Notes under the pieces: model-generated | What the model was told of the DNA's origin: nothing | What the model saw: the letters and a program-made list of their open reading frames with translations, nothing else | Databases searched by the model: none | Source: an uncultured Lachnospiraceae bacterium | GTDB taxonomy: Bacteria; Bacillota; Clostridia; Lachnospirales; Lachnospiraceae | Direction: 5' to 3' | DNA length: 64,000 bases | Assembly: GCA_944381615.1 (NCBI GenBank) | Contig: CALWLT010000028.1 | Location: 1 to 64,000, forward strand | Position numbers and translations under genes: made by a program | Shown: positions 1-8,710 of the stretch, piece by piece | Position numbering within the stretch: the first letter of the stretch is position 1 | How the letters are laid out: the number at the start of each line of letters is the position of its first letter

Positions 1-121
1 TCCTTCTCCCGTGCTTTGTAGTGTAGCTTCTCGCTTTTAGTATAGAGCAAAACGTAGAGGAAGTAGAAACTTTCATTACTATTTGTGCCGCCAACTGAAA
101 GGCGGCGGAATGGAGATTATC

Positions 122-1015
122 ATGAGAAAAATGTGGGCAGCCGCAATGGCGGCAGTGATGGCGGTATCGGTAACAGCCTGCTCGTCTTCTGCGAAGGAGA
201 CCGAGGCGCCTGAAACGGAGGCGGCGGCGGAAGCGGCGGGAGAAGAGACCGAAGTGGAGGCAGCGGAGGAGGAGAGCGAAGCGGCCGGGACAGAGGCGGC
301 CGGGGACGGCGAGACGCAGGAGATCCTGGTAGCGGCAGCGGCCAGCCTTCAGTACGTGATGGAGGATGAGATCCAGCCGGCGTTTGAGGCGGCCAATCCG
401 GATATTAAGCTTTCGTTTACGTTTGACAGCTCCGGAAAGCTGCAGACGCAGATCGAGGAGGGCGCGGACGCGGACGTCTTTTTCTCGGCCGCGACCAAGC
501 AGATGGACGCGCTCCTGGAGGAGAACCTGATCGATGCGGATTCCGTTGTGGATCTGCTGGAGAATAAGATTACGCTGATCGTTCCCGCGGGCTCGGAGCT
601 TGGCATTACCGGCTTTGAGGATATTACCAAGGCGGAGAATATCGCTCTGGGCGATCCGGAGAGCGTGCCGGTCGGCCAGTATGCGAAGGAGGCGTTCGAG
701 AGCCTCGGCATGTGGGATGAGGTAGAGGCGAAAACCAGCTTCGGAACGAACGTAACGGAAGTATTAAGCTGGGTTGCGGCCGGCAGCGCGGACGCGGGGA
801 TTGTGTACCTGACGGACGCCACCACCAGCGATCAGTTTGATCAGGTTGAGATTGTCGGCTATGCTCCCGAGGGAAGCGTATCCAGGGTTATCTATCCGGT
901 CGGCGTGGTAAGCGCCAGCACGAAGAAAGAGGCGGCCCAGAAGTTTGTCGATTATCTCGGCAGTGAGGAAGCGCTGGGATTCTTTGCCGATTACGGCTTC
1001 TCGGCGAACGAATAA
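122..1015 (+). CDS. modA: Molybdate ABC transporter, substrate-binding lipoprotein
   Basis: Periplasmic-binding-type protein that captures molybdate outside the membrane for ModBC. The ATG at 122 is preceded by GGAG and opens a lipoprotein signal peptide ending in VTAC, with the lipidated cysteine at residue 20; upstream in-frame starts at 83 and 110 would only add a non-signal extension. Residues about 21-68 are a low-complexity Glu/Ala/Thr linker, followed by the ModA-type core beginning ILVAAAASLQYVMEDEIQ. Product is 297 residues, usual for the family plus the linker. It is followed 2 bases later by modB, so modABC is one operon. Tungstate or another oxyanion is a possible alternative ligand, but the downstream Mo-cofactor-type gene favours molybdate. 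Confidence 0.93.
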   Translation: MRKMWAAAMAAVMAVSVTACSSSAKETEAPETEAAAEAAGEETEVEAAEEESEAAGTEAAGDGETQEILVAAAASLQYVMEDEIQPAFEAANPDIKLSFTFDSSGKLQTQIEEGADADVFFSAATKQMDALLEENLIDADSVVDLLENKITLIVPAGSELGITGFEDITKAENIALGDPESVPVGQYAKEAFESLGMWDEVEAKTSFGTNVTEVLSWVAAGSADAGIVYLTDATTSDQFDQVEIVGYAPEGSVSRVIYPVGVVSASTKKEAAQKFVDYLGSEEALGFFADYGFSANE

Positions 1016-1017
1016 CG

Positions 1018-1716
1018 ATGGACTGGTCTCCGGTCGTCATATCGATGAAGACCGCGACCGTTTCCATCCTCGTGACGTTTTTCCTTGGCGTATGGACGGC
1101 ACGCATGGTGGTTTCGGCGCGGTCTGAAAAATTCAAGACCGTGGTGGACGGGATCCTGACGCTTCCCATGGTTCTGCCGCCCACCGTCGCGGGGTTTTTC
1201 CTGCTGATGCTGTTCGGCGTCAAACGGCCGCTCGGCCAGCTGTTTTTGGACGTGTTCGGCATTAAGATTGTTTTCTCCTGGGCGGCGACGGTCATCGCGG
1301 CGGTGGTAATCTCGTTTCCGCTGATGTACCGGGCGGCCCGGGGCGCCTTCGAGCAGGTGGACGTGACGCTGATCTATGCGGCGCGGACGCTGGGCTTTTC
1401 AGAGAGGCGGATTTTCTGGCAGGTCATCATGCCGTCGGCGATGCCCGGCGTCCTCGGCGGGGCGATCCTGGCGTTTGCCAGGGGGCTCGGCGAGTTCGGC
1501 GCCACGGCGATGCTGGCCGGCAATATCGCGGGGGTTACGCAGACGCTTCCGCTGGCGATCTATTCGCATGTGGCGGCGGGCAAAATGTCGAAGGCGTATG
1601 AGTACGTGGCGATCATCGTCGTGCTCTCCTTCCTGGTCGTCGTCCTGATGAACGTGCTGTCCCGGCGCGAGAAATCCGGCGGGCAAAGGAGGAAGAAAGG
1701 AAGAGATGCGTCATGA
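1018..1716 (+). CDS. modB: Molybdate ABC transporter permease
   Basis: Inner-membrane permease of the molybdate importer, 232 residues, the usual length. It starts 2 bases after the modA stop and overlaps modC by 4 bases (ATGA), so the three are translationally coupled. Hydrophobic segments run through the protein, and the cytoplasmic coupling loop characteristic of ModB/CysT-type permeases is visible as ARGLGEFGATAML near residues 157-169. The basic C-terminal tail (RREKSGGQRRKKG) is cytoplasmic by the positive-inside rule. Confidence 0.93.
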   Translation: MDWSPVVISMKTATVSILVTFFLGVWTARMVVSARSEKFKTVVDGILTLPMVLPPTVAGFFLLMLFGVKRPLGQLFLDVFGIKIVFSWAATVIAAVVISFPLMYRAARGAFEQVDVTLIYAARTLGFSERRIFWQVIMPSAMPGVLGGAILAFARGLGEFGATAMLAGNIAGVTQTLPLAIYSHVAAGKMSKAYEYVAIIVVLSFLVVVLMNVLSRREKSGGQRRKKGRDAS

Positions 1717-2783
1717 GCCTTCAGGCAGAGATCAAGAAGCGTTTTTCCGGCTTTACCCTGGAGGTGTCGCTGCACACGGAGGAGGGCGTCCTGGGGATCC
1801 TGGGCGCTTCGGGAAGCGGCAAGAGCATGACGCTAAAGTGCATCGCCGGGATCGAGACGCCGGATGAGGGACGCATCGTCTTAAACGGGCGCGTGCTGTT
1901 TGATTCAGAAAAGCGGATCAATCTGCCGCCGCAAAAGCGGCGGGTCGGCTATCTGTTTCAGAACTACGCCCTGTTTCCCAACATGACGGTGGAGGCCAAT
2001 ATCGCGGCCGGACTGACGGGGACGAAGCAGGAGAAAAAAGAGGCCGTGTCCCGGATGATCAAACGCTTTAAGCTGGACGGCCTGGAAAAGCGATACCCCT
2101 CCCAGCTCTCCGGCGGGCAGCAGCAGCGGGTGGCGCTGGCGCGCATCCTGATCTATGAGCCGGATGTGATTATGCTGGACGAGCCGTTTTCGGCGCTGGA
2201 TTTTTACCTGAAGGAGCAGATGCAGTTCCAGGTGCTGGAGGTCATGCGCGCGTACCGTGGCGACGCCCTGCTGGTTACGCACAGCCGCGACGAAGTATAC
2301 CGCTTCTGTGAGAAGAGTATCATTTTAAACCGCGGCCGGGTGGCCATGGAGGGCGGTACGAGAGAGATCTTCCAGAATCCGGTCAATGTGACGGCGGCCC
2401 GCCTGACGGGCTGCAAGAATATCAGCCGCGTCGAGCGCGTGGACGCGAACCATATCCGCGCGCTCGACTGGGGCCTTGTCCTGGAGACGGCGCGGGAGGT
2501 TACGGAGGAGATCCGCTTTGCGGGGATCCGGGCCCATCAGTTCTTTCCGGCAAAAGAAGGCCCCAATACGTTCTCCGGCTGCTGGGCAGACACGCTGCGC
2601 CAGCCGTTCGAGTGGGACATCCTGCTTAAGCCGGACGGCGCGCCGGAAACGGCGGAGGGAGAAAATCTCCTGTGGTGGAAAATCGATTATACACAGTTAG
2701 ATCGCACGGGCGGACGAAAGCCCGGCGATACGCTCACGCTCGGCGTCCGGCCGGAGGACATTCTCCTTCTGCGGAAAGGCTAG
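1713..2783 (+). CDS. modC: Molybdate ABC transporter ATP-binding protein
   Basis: ATPase that powers molybdate import, 356 residues. Walker A is GASGSGKS near residue 31, the ABC signature is [13 protein letters not shown], and Walker B with the catalytic glutamate is DVIMLDEPF. The C-terminal third is a regulatory extension of the TOBE/MOP type, as expected for ModC, where it senses intracellular molybdate. The start overlaps the end of modB. A clear hairpin plus T-run terminator follows at 2812-2846, closing the transporter operon. Confidence 0.93.
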   Translation: MSLQAEIKKRFSGFTLEVSLHTEEGVLGILGASGSGKSMTLKCIAGIETPDEGRIVLNGRVLFDSEKRINLPPQKRRVGYLFQNYALFPNMTVEANIAAGLTGTKQEKKEAVSRMIKRFKLDGLEKRYPSQLSGGQQQRVALARILIYEPDVIMLDEPFSALDFYLKEQMQFQVLEVMRAYRGDALLVTHSRDEVYRFCEKSIILNRGRVAMEGGTREIFQNPVNVTAARLTGCKNISRVERVDANHIRALDWGLVLETAREVTEEIRFAGIRAHQFFPAKEGPNTFSGCWADTLRQPFEWDILLKPDGAPETAEGENLLWWKIDYTQLDRTGGRKPGDTLTLGVRPEDILLLRKG

Positions 2784-2811
2784 CTTGCATTTTTTCATTT
2801 CATGGCGTCAG

Positions 2812-2846
2812 CCGCTTCCTCAGCCCGGAAGCGGTTGATTTTTTTT
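2812..2846 (+). terminator. Rho-independent terminator after modC
   Basis: CCGCTTCC pairs with GGAAGCGG across a 7-base loop, followed by TTGATTTTTTTT. It sits between the modC stop and the next gene and argues against the longer upstream start (2802) of that gene, which would place the terminator inside its coding region. Confidence 0.85.
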
Positions 2847-2897
2847 CGGCGCACTGTTAAACTAAAAAAAGAAAACAGAAGGCGGGGGGAATGGAAT

Positions 2898-3851
2898 TTG
2901 GGGACGAACCGGACGGGAGCGATTATCCTGGCGGCAGGAAAATCAAAGTACATGGATGAGTTAAAGCCGATGCTCAAGCTGGGGCAGACGACGATGATCC
3001 AGAGGGAGATCGACACGCTGCGCACGGCGGGGCTGTCGCCGATCGTCGTGGTAACGGGCTATCAGGCGGAGGAGCTGGAGAAGCATATCGCCCACCGCGG
3101 GGCGGTCTGCATCCGCAACCGGCGCTATGAGACTTCGCAGATGTACGCGTCGATCTGCATGGGGCTGCGCTATATTCAGAAGAAGGCGGATCGGGTGCTG
3201 CTCTTTCCGTCGGACGTGCCTCTGGTGTCGGCGGAGACGATCGAGAAGATGGCGAAAGCGCCGGGGAGCGCGGCGGTTCCCGTTCATGACGGCAGGAGAG
3301 GGCATCCCGTCATGCTTTCGCGGGAGATTTTCCAGCACGTCCTTTCCTACCGGGGCGGGCAGGGCCTGCGGGGGGCGATGGACGACTGGGAGGACGGTGT
3401 GACGCTGGTCGAGCTGGAGGATCCCGGCATCCTGCTGGACACGAACACGAAGCAGGATTACGAATCTCTTCTGCAGTATGAGAAGGACAGCCGGGAGCAG
3501 ACAGAGCTCGGATTTCGCTGTGAGGTAACGCTTTTCAGGCCGCAGGACTGCTTCGACGGGCGGACGGCCGCGTTTCTGGAGGCGGTGGATGAAGCCGGTT
3601 CGATGCTGGCGGCCTGCCAGAAGCGGGACATCTCTTACAGCAAGGGCTGGAAGATGGTCAAGACAGCGGAGGATCAGCTGGGGATCGTATTTCTGAGCCG
3701 GCAGCCGGGCGGCAGCCGGGGCGGGTTCTCCGCCCTGACCGCGGAGGGGAGAGCGTTCCTGGAGCGTTACCGGTTGCTGGAAAAACGGGTAAACGAGGCG
3801 GCGCAGGCGGCCTTTGAGGAAATCTTTTCGGAGAAGGAGGAAAACGGATGA
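2898..3851 (+). CDS. MobA-like nucleotidyltransferase fused to ModE-like DNA-binding domain
   Basis: Two-domain protein of 317 residues. Residues about 5-195 are a MobA/MocA-type NTP transferase (GAIILAAGKSKYMDELKPML, then DRVLLFPSDVPLVS and a GRRGHPVML segment), the family that adds a nucleotide to molybdopterin cofactor. Residues about 215-310 match the winged-helix domain of ModE (FLEAVDEAGSMLAACQ, SYSKGWKMVKTAE, LTAEGRAFLERY), which in ModE binds DNA in response to molybdate. The TTG start at 2898 is chosen because GGGGGGA lies about 7 bases upstream and the earlier ATG at 2802 would span a terminator. The usual arginine of the LAAGxSxRMG motif is replaced (SKYMD), so activity is uncertain. 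It overlaps the next gene by 4 bases. A role in Mo-cofactor maturation with transcriptional feedback is inferred. Confidence 0.82.
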   Translation: MGTNRTGAIILAAGKSKYMDELKPMLKLGQTTMIQREIDTLRTAGLSPIVVVTGYQAEELEKHIAHRGAVCIRNRRYETSQMYASICMGLRYIQKKADRVLLFPSDVPLVSAETIEKMAKAPGSAAVPVHDGRRGHPVMLSREIFQHVLSYRGGQGLRGAMDDWEDGVTLVELEDPGILLDTNTKQDYESLLQYEKDSREQTELGFRCEVTLFRPQDCFDGRTAAFLEAVDEAGSMLAACQKRDISYSKGWKMVKTAEDQLGIVFLSRQPGGSRGGFSALTAEGRAFLERYRLLEKRVNEAAQAAFEEIFSEKEENG

Positions 3852-4615
3852 GGCTGGGATTTATCGGGACGGGGATTATTACCACGGCGGTAGTGACGGG
3901 ATTCTGCGAGAGCGGCATGGAAGATCTGCACATTGTCGTGTCGCCGCGCAACCGCGAGCGGGCGGCGGCGCTTCATGAGAAGTATCCGCAGGTGGTTTCC
4001 GTGGCGGCGGACAACCAGGAAGTCATCGATCGCTCGGACTGGGTGTTTGTCGCCCTTTTGCACGAGACGGCGGAGCAGATCCTGGAGCCGCTCGTATTTT
4101 TGCCGGAGAAGAAGTTCATCAATCTGGTGGCGACGCTGAGTTTAAGGCGCATCCGCGAGATGAAGGGAGAGCGGGAGATCCTGGCGGACGTGGTCCCGCT
4201 GACCTTTGCGGCCAACCGCGTGGGGCCGGTCGTCGTCTATCCGCCGATCCCGGAGGTGGTGGAGCTGATGAGCCACGTCGGGACGCCCGTTCCGGTTCAG
4301 ACGGCGCAGCAGATTGCCATCCTGCGCTCGACGACGGGGCTGATGAGCGCCTATTATATGCTTCTGACGGTTATCATCGGCTGGTGTGAGAAGAACGGTC
4401 TCGACGAGGCGACGGCCCGTCAGTATATTACTTCGTTTACGAAGGCCATGTCCGAGAAAGCGGCGGGCTTTGACGGCCCGCTGGAGGAGCTGGCCCGGGA
4501 GATGACGCCGGGCGGCATCAACTGGATGGCGCTCACGCATCTGGAAAAGGCGGACGCCTATACGCCGTGGACGGAGATCCTGGATCCGATCCTGAAAAAG
4601 GTCGTCAAGGAATAG
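3848..4615 (+). CDS. Pyrroline-5-carboxylate-reductase-like NAD(P)-binding protein
   Basis: 255-residue protein with an N-terminal Rossmann fold (LGFIGTGIITTAVVTGF) and the overall ProC layout, including a C-terminal helical dimerisation-like region with EMTPGGINWMAL, comparable to the TPGG(T/S) motif of P5C reductases. ProC converts pyrroline-5-carboxylate to proline; whether this copy does so is not clear, because it is divergent and translationally coupled to the MobA/ModE fusion gene rather than to proline genes. The start is fixed by the ATGA overlap. It may be a dehydrogenase serving the molybdenum cluster. Confidence 0.75.
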   Translation: MRLGFIGTGIITTAVVTGFCESGMEDLHIVVSPRNRERAAALHEKYPQVVSVAADNQEVIDRSDWVFVALLHETAEQILEPLVFLPEKKFINLVATLSLRRIREMKGEREILADVVPLTFAANRVGPVVVYPPIPEVVELMSHVGTPVPVQTAQQIAILRSTTGLMSAYYMLLTVIIGWCEKNGLDEATARQYITSFTKAMSEKAAGFDGPLEELAREMTPGGINWMALTHLEKADAYTPWTEILDPILKKVVKE

Positions 4616-4624
4616 GAGGCGCGC

Positions 4625-4771
4625 ATGGGAAGACGAAGACATCCGGCCGTGCCGGCGGGGCTCTTTCTTCTGGGAGCCGCGCTCACGGCGGCCGGCGTGC
4701 TTCGCGGGGAGGCAGAAACGGTCCTCGCGAAGGCGGTTCTGATCTGTATGGAATGTATTGGCATTGGATAG
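4625..4771 (+). CDS. CD1871A-type small CXXC membrane peptide
   Basis: A 48-residue peptide starting at ATG 4625, with GGAGG 6-10 bases upstream. It has one hydrophobic stretch ([15 protein letters not shown]) followed by [21 protein letters not shown] at the C-terminus. This CxxC ending with the ECIGIG tail matches my recollection of the small Clostridia family named after CD1871A, which is commonly encoded beside a NapH-like 4Fe-4S protein, as here (the next gene starts 3 bases later). The two cysteines could bind metal or take part in redox chemistry with that partner; function is unknown. Confidence 0.78.
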   Translation: MGRRRHPAVPAGLFLLGAALTAAGVLRGEAETVLAKAVLICMECIGIG

Positions 4772-4774
4772 GAT

Positions 4775-5668
4775 GTGCGGGAATTGGACAGAAATGTAAG
4801 ACGGGCCGACCGCCGGCGCCTGCTTGTGCAGGCGCTGTGGACGGCATTTACCAACGGATATATTCTGGGATTTCTAGAGGGGCGGATCTATACGGGCCGC
4901 TCCAAACTTTTATGCGTGCCGGGACTTAACTGCTATTCCTGTCCGGGGGCGCTGGGATCCTGTCCCATCGGGGCGCTGCAGGCGGTCATCAGCGGGAGGA
5001 ACTTTCAGGTTTCCTGCTATGTGGCCGGGCTGCTGATCCTGTTCGGCTCGGTATTCGGCCGCCTGATCTGCGGCTTCCTCTGCCCGTTCGGGCTGGTTCA
5101 GGATCTGCTCTACCGGATCCCGCTTTGGAAAAAGCTGCGGGCGCTGCCGGGAGAACGCTGGCTTCGCCGACTCCGCTATGCGGTGCTGGTGTTCCTGGTT
5201 CTTCTTTTGCCGGCTCTGGCAGTCAATTCTCTGGGAATCGGAAAGCCCTGGTTCTGCCAGTATCTGTGCCCGGCCGGGACGCTGATGGGCGGCATTCCCC
5301 TGGTGGCGGCCAATCCGGCGCTTAGGGATGCGGCGGGGGCGCTGTTTTGCTGGAAAACGGCGCTGCTTCTGGGGATCGTTTACCTCTCGATCCGGATTCC
5401 GCGGCCGTTCTGCCGCTATCTGTGCCCGCTGGGCGCGGTGTACGGCTGGTTCAATCCGGTCTCCTTTTACCACCTGCGCGTGCAGGAGGCGGCGTGCGTC
5501 GGCTGCGGCAGATGCCGCGAGGTCTGCCCGATGGATCTGCCGGTCTGGAAGCAGCCCAACAGCACAGAGTGCATCCGCTGCGGGCGCTGCGTGGCGGCCT
5601 GCCCGGTTTCGGCCATCGAGCGGGAAAAGATCTGCTTGCATTTTACGGCGCGGGATGGTAAGATATAG
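4775..5668 (+). CDS. NapH/CcoG-like membrane 4Fe-4S ferredoxin protein
   Basis: 297-residue integral membrane iron-sulfur protein with a GTG start 3 bases after the CXXC peptide gene. Several hydrophobic helices alternate with cysteine motifs: CYSCPGALGSCPIG near residue 50, CGFLCPFG, CQYLCPAG and CRYLCPLGA, the CxxxCP pattern of the NapH family. The C-terminal part has two ferredoxin clusters, CVGCGRCREVCP and CIRCGRCVAACP. Such proteins pass electrons between the membrane and soluble or exported partners. Its electron acceptor is not encoded nearby, so the pathway cannot be stated; linkage to molybdate uptake suggests an Mo-enzyme or its maturation. Confidence 0.85.
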   Translation: MRELDRNVRRADRRRLLVQALWTAFTNGYILGFLEGRIYTGRSKLLCVPGLNCYSCPGALGSCPIGALQAVISGRNFQVSCYVAGLLILFGSVFGRLICGFLCPFGLVQDLLYRIPLWKKLRALPGERWLRRLRYAVLVFLVLLLPALAVNSLGIGKPWFCQYLCPAGTLMGGIPLVAANPALRDAAGALFCWKTALLLGIVYLSIRIPRPFCRYLCPLGAVYGWFNPVSFYHLRVQEAACVGCGRCREVCPMDLPVWKQPNSTECIRCGRCVAACPVSAIEREKICLHFTARDGKI

Positions 5669-5687
5669 GAGTCACTTTACTGCGCTA

Positions 5688-5700
5688 CCATGATATCATG
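5688..5700. promoter_or_regulatory. Palindrome upstream of the his operon
   Basis: CATGATATCATG is a perfect 12-base palindrome in the 79-base gap before hisZ, inside a short AT-rich stretch. It could be an operator for his regulation; no T-box or His-leader peptide is evident. Function is inferred only from position and symmetry. Confidence 0.35.
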
Positions 5701-5747
5701 ATAGCATAATAAAACAAGGGAAACGGGACATCGGAGGGGACGGGGAC

Positions 5748-6926
5748 ATGAACACGGAAATCCGCGGACTCGGGCAGGCGGAGGCGGCGACGCTCAGGCT
5801 GCGGAGTCTTTATGAGAGCTACGGCTACCGGAGATACCGGATGAGCCGTTTTGAAGAATACGGCCTTTACGCGGCCAATAAGAGCTTCCTTCTCAGCGAG
5901 AATGTGCTGACCTTTACGGATCTGGACGGCCGCCTGATGGCGCTCAAGCCGGATGTGACGCTGGGAATCGCCAAGAACACGAAGGCCGGCCGGGAGCGCT
6001 GCGAGAAGGTGTATTACATCGAGAGCGTGTGCCGCGAGGACCGGGAGAGCCATACGTATAAGGAGATCAGCCAGATGGGGCTGGAGTGCATGGGCGCGGT
6101 GGACGACTGCGTGACGGCTGAGGTGCTGGCGCTGGCGGCCCGCAGCCTGGCTTCCTTCGGGACGGATTCGGTGCTCAAGATCTCCAATATGGATTTTGTG
6201 GTGGGGATGCTGGAGGCGCTGCCGGTGGACGCGGCGGCGAGGGAGCAGATCCTGGCGCTGATCCGCCGGAAAAATCAGAGCGACCTGAAACGCCTTCTTG
6301 CGGGTCTGGGCCTTTCCGGGGAGGATCAGGAGCGCATTTCCCAGATTCCGTCGCTCTACGGGGCGCCGCGCGGGACGCTTGAGCGGGCGGCGGCGATCGC
6401 CGCAACGCCGGCGATGAAGGCGGCGGCGGATCGCCTGGCGCGGCTCTGCGGCGTGCTGGAGGCGCTGGGCTACGGCGGCCAGCTGCGGCTGGATTTTTCC
6501 ATGGTCAACGACATCGAATACTATAACGGGATTATTTTCCAGGGCTTTCTGGAGGGGCTGCCCCGGCTGGCGCTGTCGGGCGGGCAGTACGACGGGATGA
6601 TGGCAAAGCTGGGAAAGGACGCGGACGCCATCGGGTTTGCCATTTATCTGAAGGAACTGGACTGGCTGCCGAAGAAGGAGGCGCGTTTCGACGTGGACGC
6701 GTTGGTGCTCTACGATCCGCAGTCGGATCTGGCGCGCCTGTGCCGGGATGTGGACAGCCTGCGCAGGCAGGGGCTGAGCGTGCGGGTGGAGAAGAGCGCG
6801 CCGCCGGATCTGCGCTACTGTTATCTGTACCGTTTTGACGGGCGCCTGTCCCTGGAAGAGGATCGGGGAAATGAAACGGCCGGCGGTTTTGCGGGCGGCC
6901 GCAGAGAGGAGGAGATCGGATGCTGA
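5748..6926 (+). CDS. hisZ: ATP phosphoribosyltransferase regulatory subunit
   Basis: HisRS-like paralogue without tRNA-charging function that joins the short HisG to form active ATP phosphoribosyltransferase, step 1 of histidine synthesis. At 392 residues it shows class-II synthetase core features (RMSRFEEYGLYAANKSFLL, LKPDVTLGIAKN, and the motif-3-like LALSGGQYDGMM) but lacks the HisRS anticodon domain. The start is ATG 5748 with GGAGG upstream. It overlaps hisG by 7 bases and is the first gene of the his operon. Confidence 0.9.
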   Translation: MNTEIRGLGQAEAATLRLRSLYESYGYRRYRMSRFEEYGLYAANKSFLLSENVLTFTDLDGRLMALKPDVTLGIAKNTKAGRERCEKVYYIESVCREDRESHTYKEISQMGLECMGAVDDCVTAEVLALAARSLASFGTDSVLKISNMDFVVGMLEALPVDAAAREQILALIRRKNQSDLKRLLAGLGLSGEDQERISQIPSLYGAPRGTLERAAAIAATPAMKAAADRLARLCGVLEALGYGGQLRLDFSMVNDIEYYNGIIFQGFLEGLPRLALSGGQYDGMMAKLGKDADAIGFAIYLKELDWLPKKEARFDVDALVLYDPQSDLARLCRDVDSLRRQGLSVRVEKSAPPDLRYCYLYRFDGRLSLEEDRGNETAGGFAGGRREEEIGC

Positions 6927-7573
6927 ATATCGCGCTTCCCAAGGGACGGCTGGGCGATCAGGTGTACGAGCTTCTGGCCTCGGTCGGCTATGACTGCAAG
7001 AGTATTTACGAGGAAAACCGCAAGCTGGTGTTTGAGAACCGGGAGAACGGCGTGCGCTATCTGCTCGTCAAGCCGAGCGACGTGGCGATCTACGTGGAAC
7101 ACCACGCCGCCGACGTGGGCATCGTGGGGAAGGACATTCTGATGGAGAGCCGTCCCGACGTGTACGAGCTTCTGGATCTGGGCCTGGGGCGCTGCCGGAT
7201 GTGCGTGGCGGCCAGAGAGGATTATATGGAGGACCGCGAGCGCCCGGTGCGCGTGGCCACGAAATTTACGAACATCGCTAAGGAGCATTACGCCGGCCTG
7301 GGCCGGGAGATCGATATCATCAAGCTGAACGGGAGCATCGAGCTGGCCCCGATCCTGGGCCTCTCGGACGTGATCGTGGATATCGTCGAATCCGGCAACA
7401 CCATCCGCGAAAACCATCTGCGGATCCTGGAGGAATTTCTTCCCATCAGCGCGCGCTTTATCGCCAACAAGAGCAGTTTTGAATTTAAAAACGGGGCGAT
7501 CACGCAGATGGCGCAGCGGCTGGGCGAGGCTGTCGCCAGGCGGGAAGAGGAGAAAAAGAAAAAGGAGGAGTGA
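6920..7573 (+). CDS. hisG: ATP phosphoribosyltransferase catalytic subunit, short form
   Basis: Catalyses ATP plus PRPP to phosphoribosyl-ATP. It is 217 residues, the short HisG form lacking the C-terminal allosteric domain, consistent with hisZ immediately upstream. Recognisable are the N-terminal NIALPKGRLGDQVYELL and the PRPP-binding region LSDVIVDIVESGNT. The start lies inside the hisZ end and the stop overlaps the hisC ribosome site. The lysine/glutamate-rich tail (REEEKKKKEE) is unremarkable. Confidence 0.93.
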   Translation: MLNIALPKGRLGDQVYELLASVGYDCKSIYEENRKLVFENRENGVRYLLVKPSDVAIYVEHHAADVGIVGKDILMESRPDVYELLDLGLGRCRMCVAAREDYMEDRERPVRVATKFTNIAKEHYAGLGREIDIIKLNGSIELAPILGLSDVIVDIVESGNTIRENHLRILEEFLPISARFIANKSSFEFKNGAITQMAQRLGEAVARREEEKKKKEE

Positions 7574-7575
7574 GG

Positions 7576-8685
7576 ATGAGCCGTTTTTTAAGCAGAGCGG
7601 GAAGCTCCCTTCTTCCCTATACGCCGGGCGAACAGCCGCAGGGGAGAAAGTGGATCAAGCTGAACACGAACGAGAGCCCCTATCCGCCGGCCCCGGGCGT
7701 CGCCGCGGCGATCCTGGCCGGATATGGGAAGGAAAGCGCCGGTGCGCCGCCGGAGATCGCGTCGCTGCGCCTTTATTCGGATCCGGAGGAGCGGATTCTG
7801 GTGGAAGCGATTGCCGCGCATTTTGGCGTAAAGCCGGAACAGGTCATCGTGGGAAACGGATCGGACGAAGTGCTGGGCTTTGCCTTCCGCGCGTTCTGCG
7901 ACGGCGATGCACCTCTGGTCTCGGCCGATCTGACGTACGGCTTTTATCCGGCGCTCTGCGGCCTCTACGGGATTCCCTATGAGACGATCCCGCTGAATGA
8001 GGATTTTACACTGGATACGAAGCCGTATGAGAATTGCGGTAAAAATGTAATCATCGCCAATCCCAACGCGCCGACCGGGCTGGCGCTGCCGCTTTCGGCG
8101 ATCGCCGGGGTGGCAGAGAGCAATCCGGACCGCGTCGTCATGGTGGACGAGGCGTATGTGGATTTCGGCGGCGAAAGCGCGGTCAGTCTGCTCGGCGAAT
8201 ACGGGAACCTGGTCGTCATTCAGACCTTTTCCAAGTCCCGCAGCCTGGCGGGAGCCCGCGTGGGCTTTGCCATCGCGGGAGAAGAGCTGATCGCGGATAT
8301 GAACCGGGCCCGCTGCAGTTTTAATCCCTACAATGTCAACCGGCTCTCGATGCTGGCGGCGGCGGCGGCGATCCGCGACGACGCCTACACCAAGGAGTGC
8401 ACGGGGCGCATCTGCCGCACGCGGGAAAAGACGGCCGCCGCCCTGCGAAAGCTGGGCTTTACGGTAACCGATTCGCGGACGAATTTTCTGTTTGCAAAGA
8501 GCGGCGTGATGAGCGGGAAGGAATATTCTGAGAAGCTGCGGGAGGCGGGGATCCTGGTGCGCCGCTGGGATAAGGAGCGGATCCGCGAATACGTGCGGAT
8601 TTCCATCGGCTCGGAGGAAGAGATGGAAACGTTTGTGGAAGTGACGGAAAAGCTCGTGCGGGAAGCGGCCGCCGGGCGGCCGTGA
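7576..8685 (+). CDS. hisC: Histidinol-phosphate aminotransferase
   Basis: PLP-dependent class I/II aminotransferase that makes histidinol phosphate. It has 369 residues counted from ATG 7576, which has AGGAGG 7 bases upstream; the GTG at 7570 is less well placed. Typical motifs are LNTNESPYPP, VIVGNGSDEVL, NPNAPTG, VVMVDEAYVDFG and the PLP lysine in TFSKSRSLAGARVGFA. The gene sits where hisD often lies in clostridial operons; hisD itself is absent. Confidence 0.92.
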   Translation: MSRFLSRAGSSLLPYTPGEQPQGRKWIKLNTNESPYPPAPGVAAAILAGYGKESAGAPPEIASLRLYSDPEERILVEAIAAHFGVKPEQVIVGNGSDEVLGFAFRAFCDGDAPLVSADLTYGFYPALCGLYGIPYETIPLNEDFTLDTKPYENCGKNVIIANPNAPTGLALPLSAIAGVAESNPDRVVMVDEAYVDFGGESAVSLLGEYGNLVVIQTFSKSRSLAGARVGFAIAGEELIADMNRARCSFNPYNVNRLSMLAAAAAIRDDAYTKECTGRICRTREKTAAALRKLGFTVTDSRTNFLFAKSGVMSGKEYSEKLREAGILVRRWDKERIREYVRISIGSEEEMETFVEVTEKLVREAAAGRP

Positions 8686-8710
8686 GCGCCCGCAGCGCAG
8701 GAGGAGGACT

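Noticed and set aside
1..121. ModE-type operator upstream of modA
   Set aside because: I looked for ATCGnTATATA-type half sites and did not find them; the promoter also appears to lie close to the window edge.
5669..5747. His-leader peptide or T-box before hisZ
   Set aside because: The gap is only 79 bases and has no run of histidine codons or T-box landmarks.
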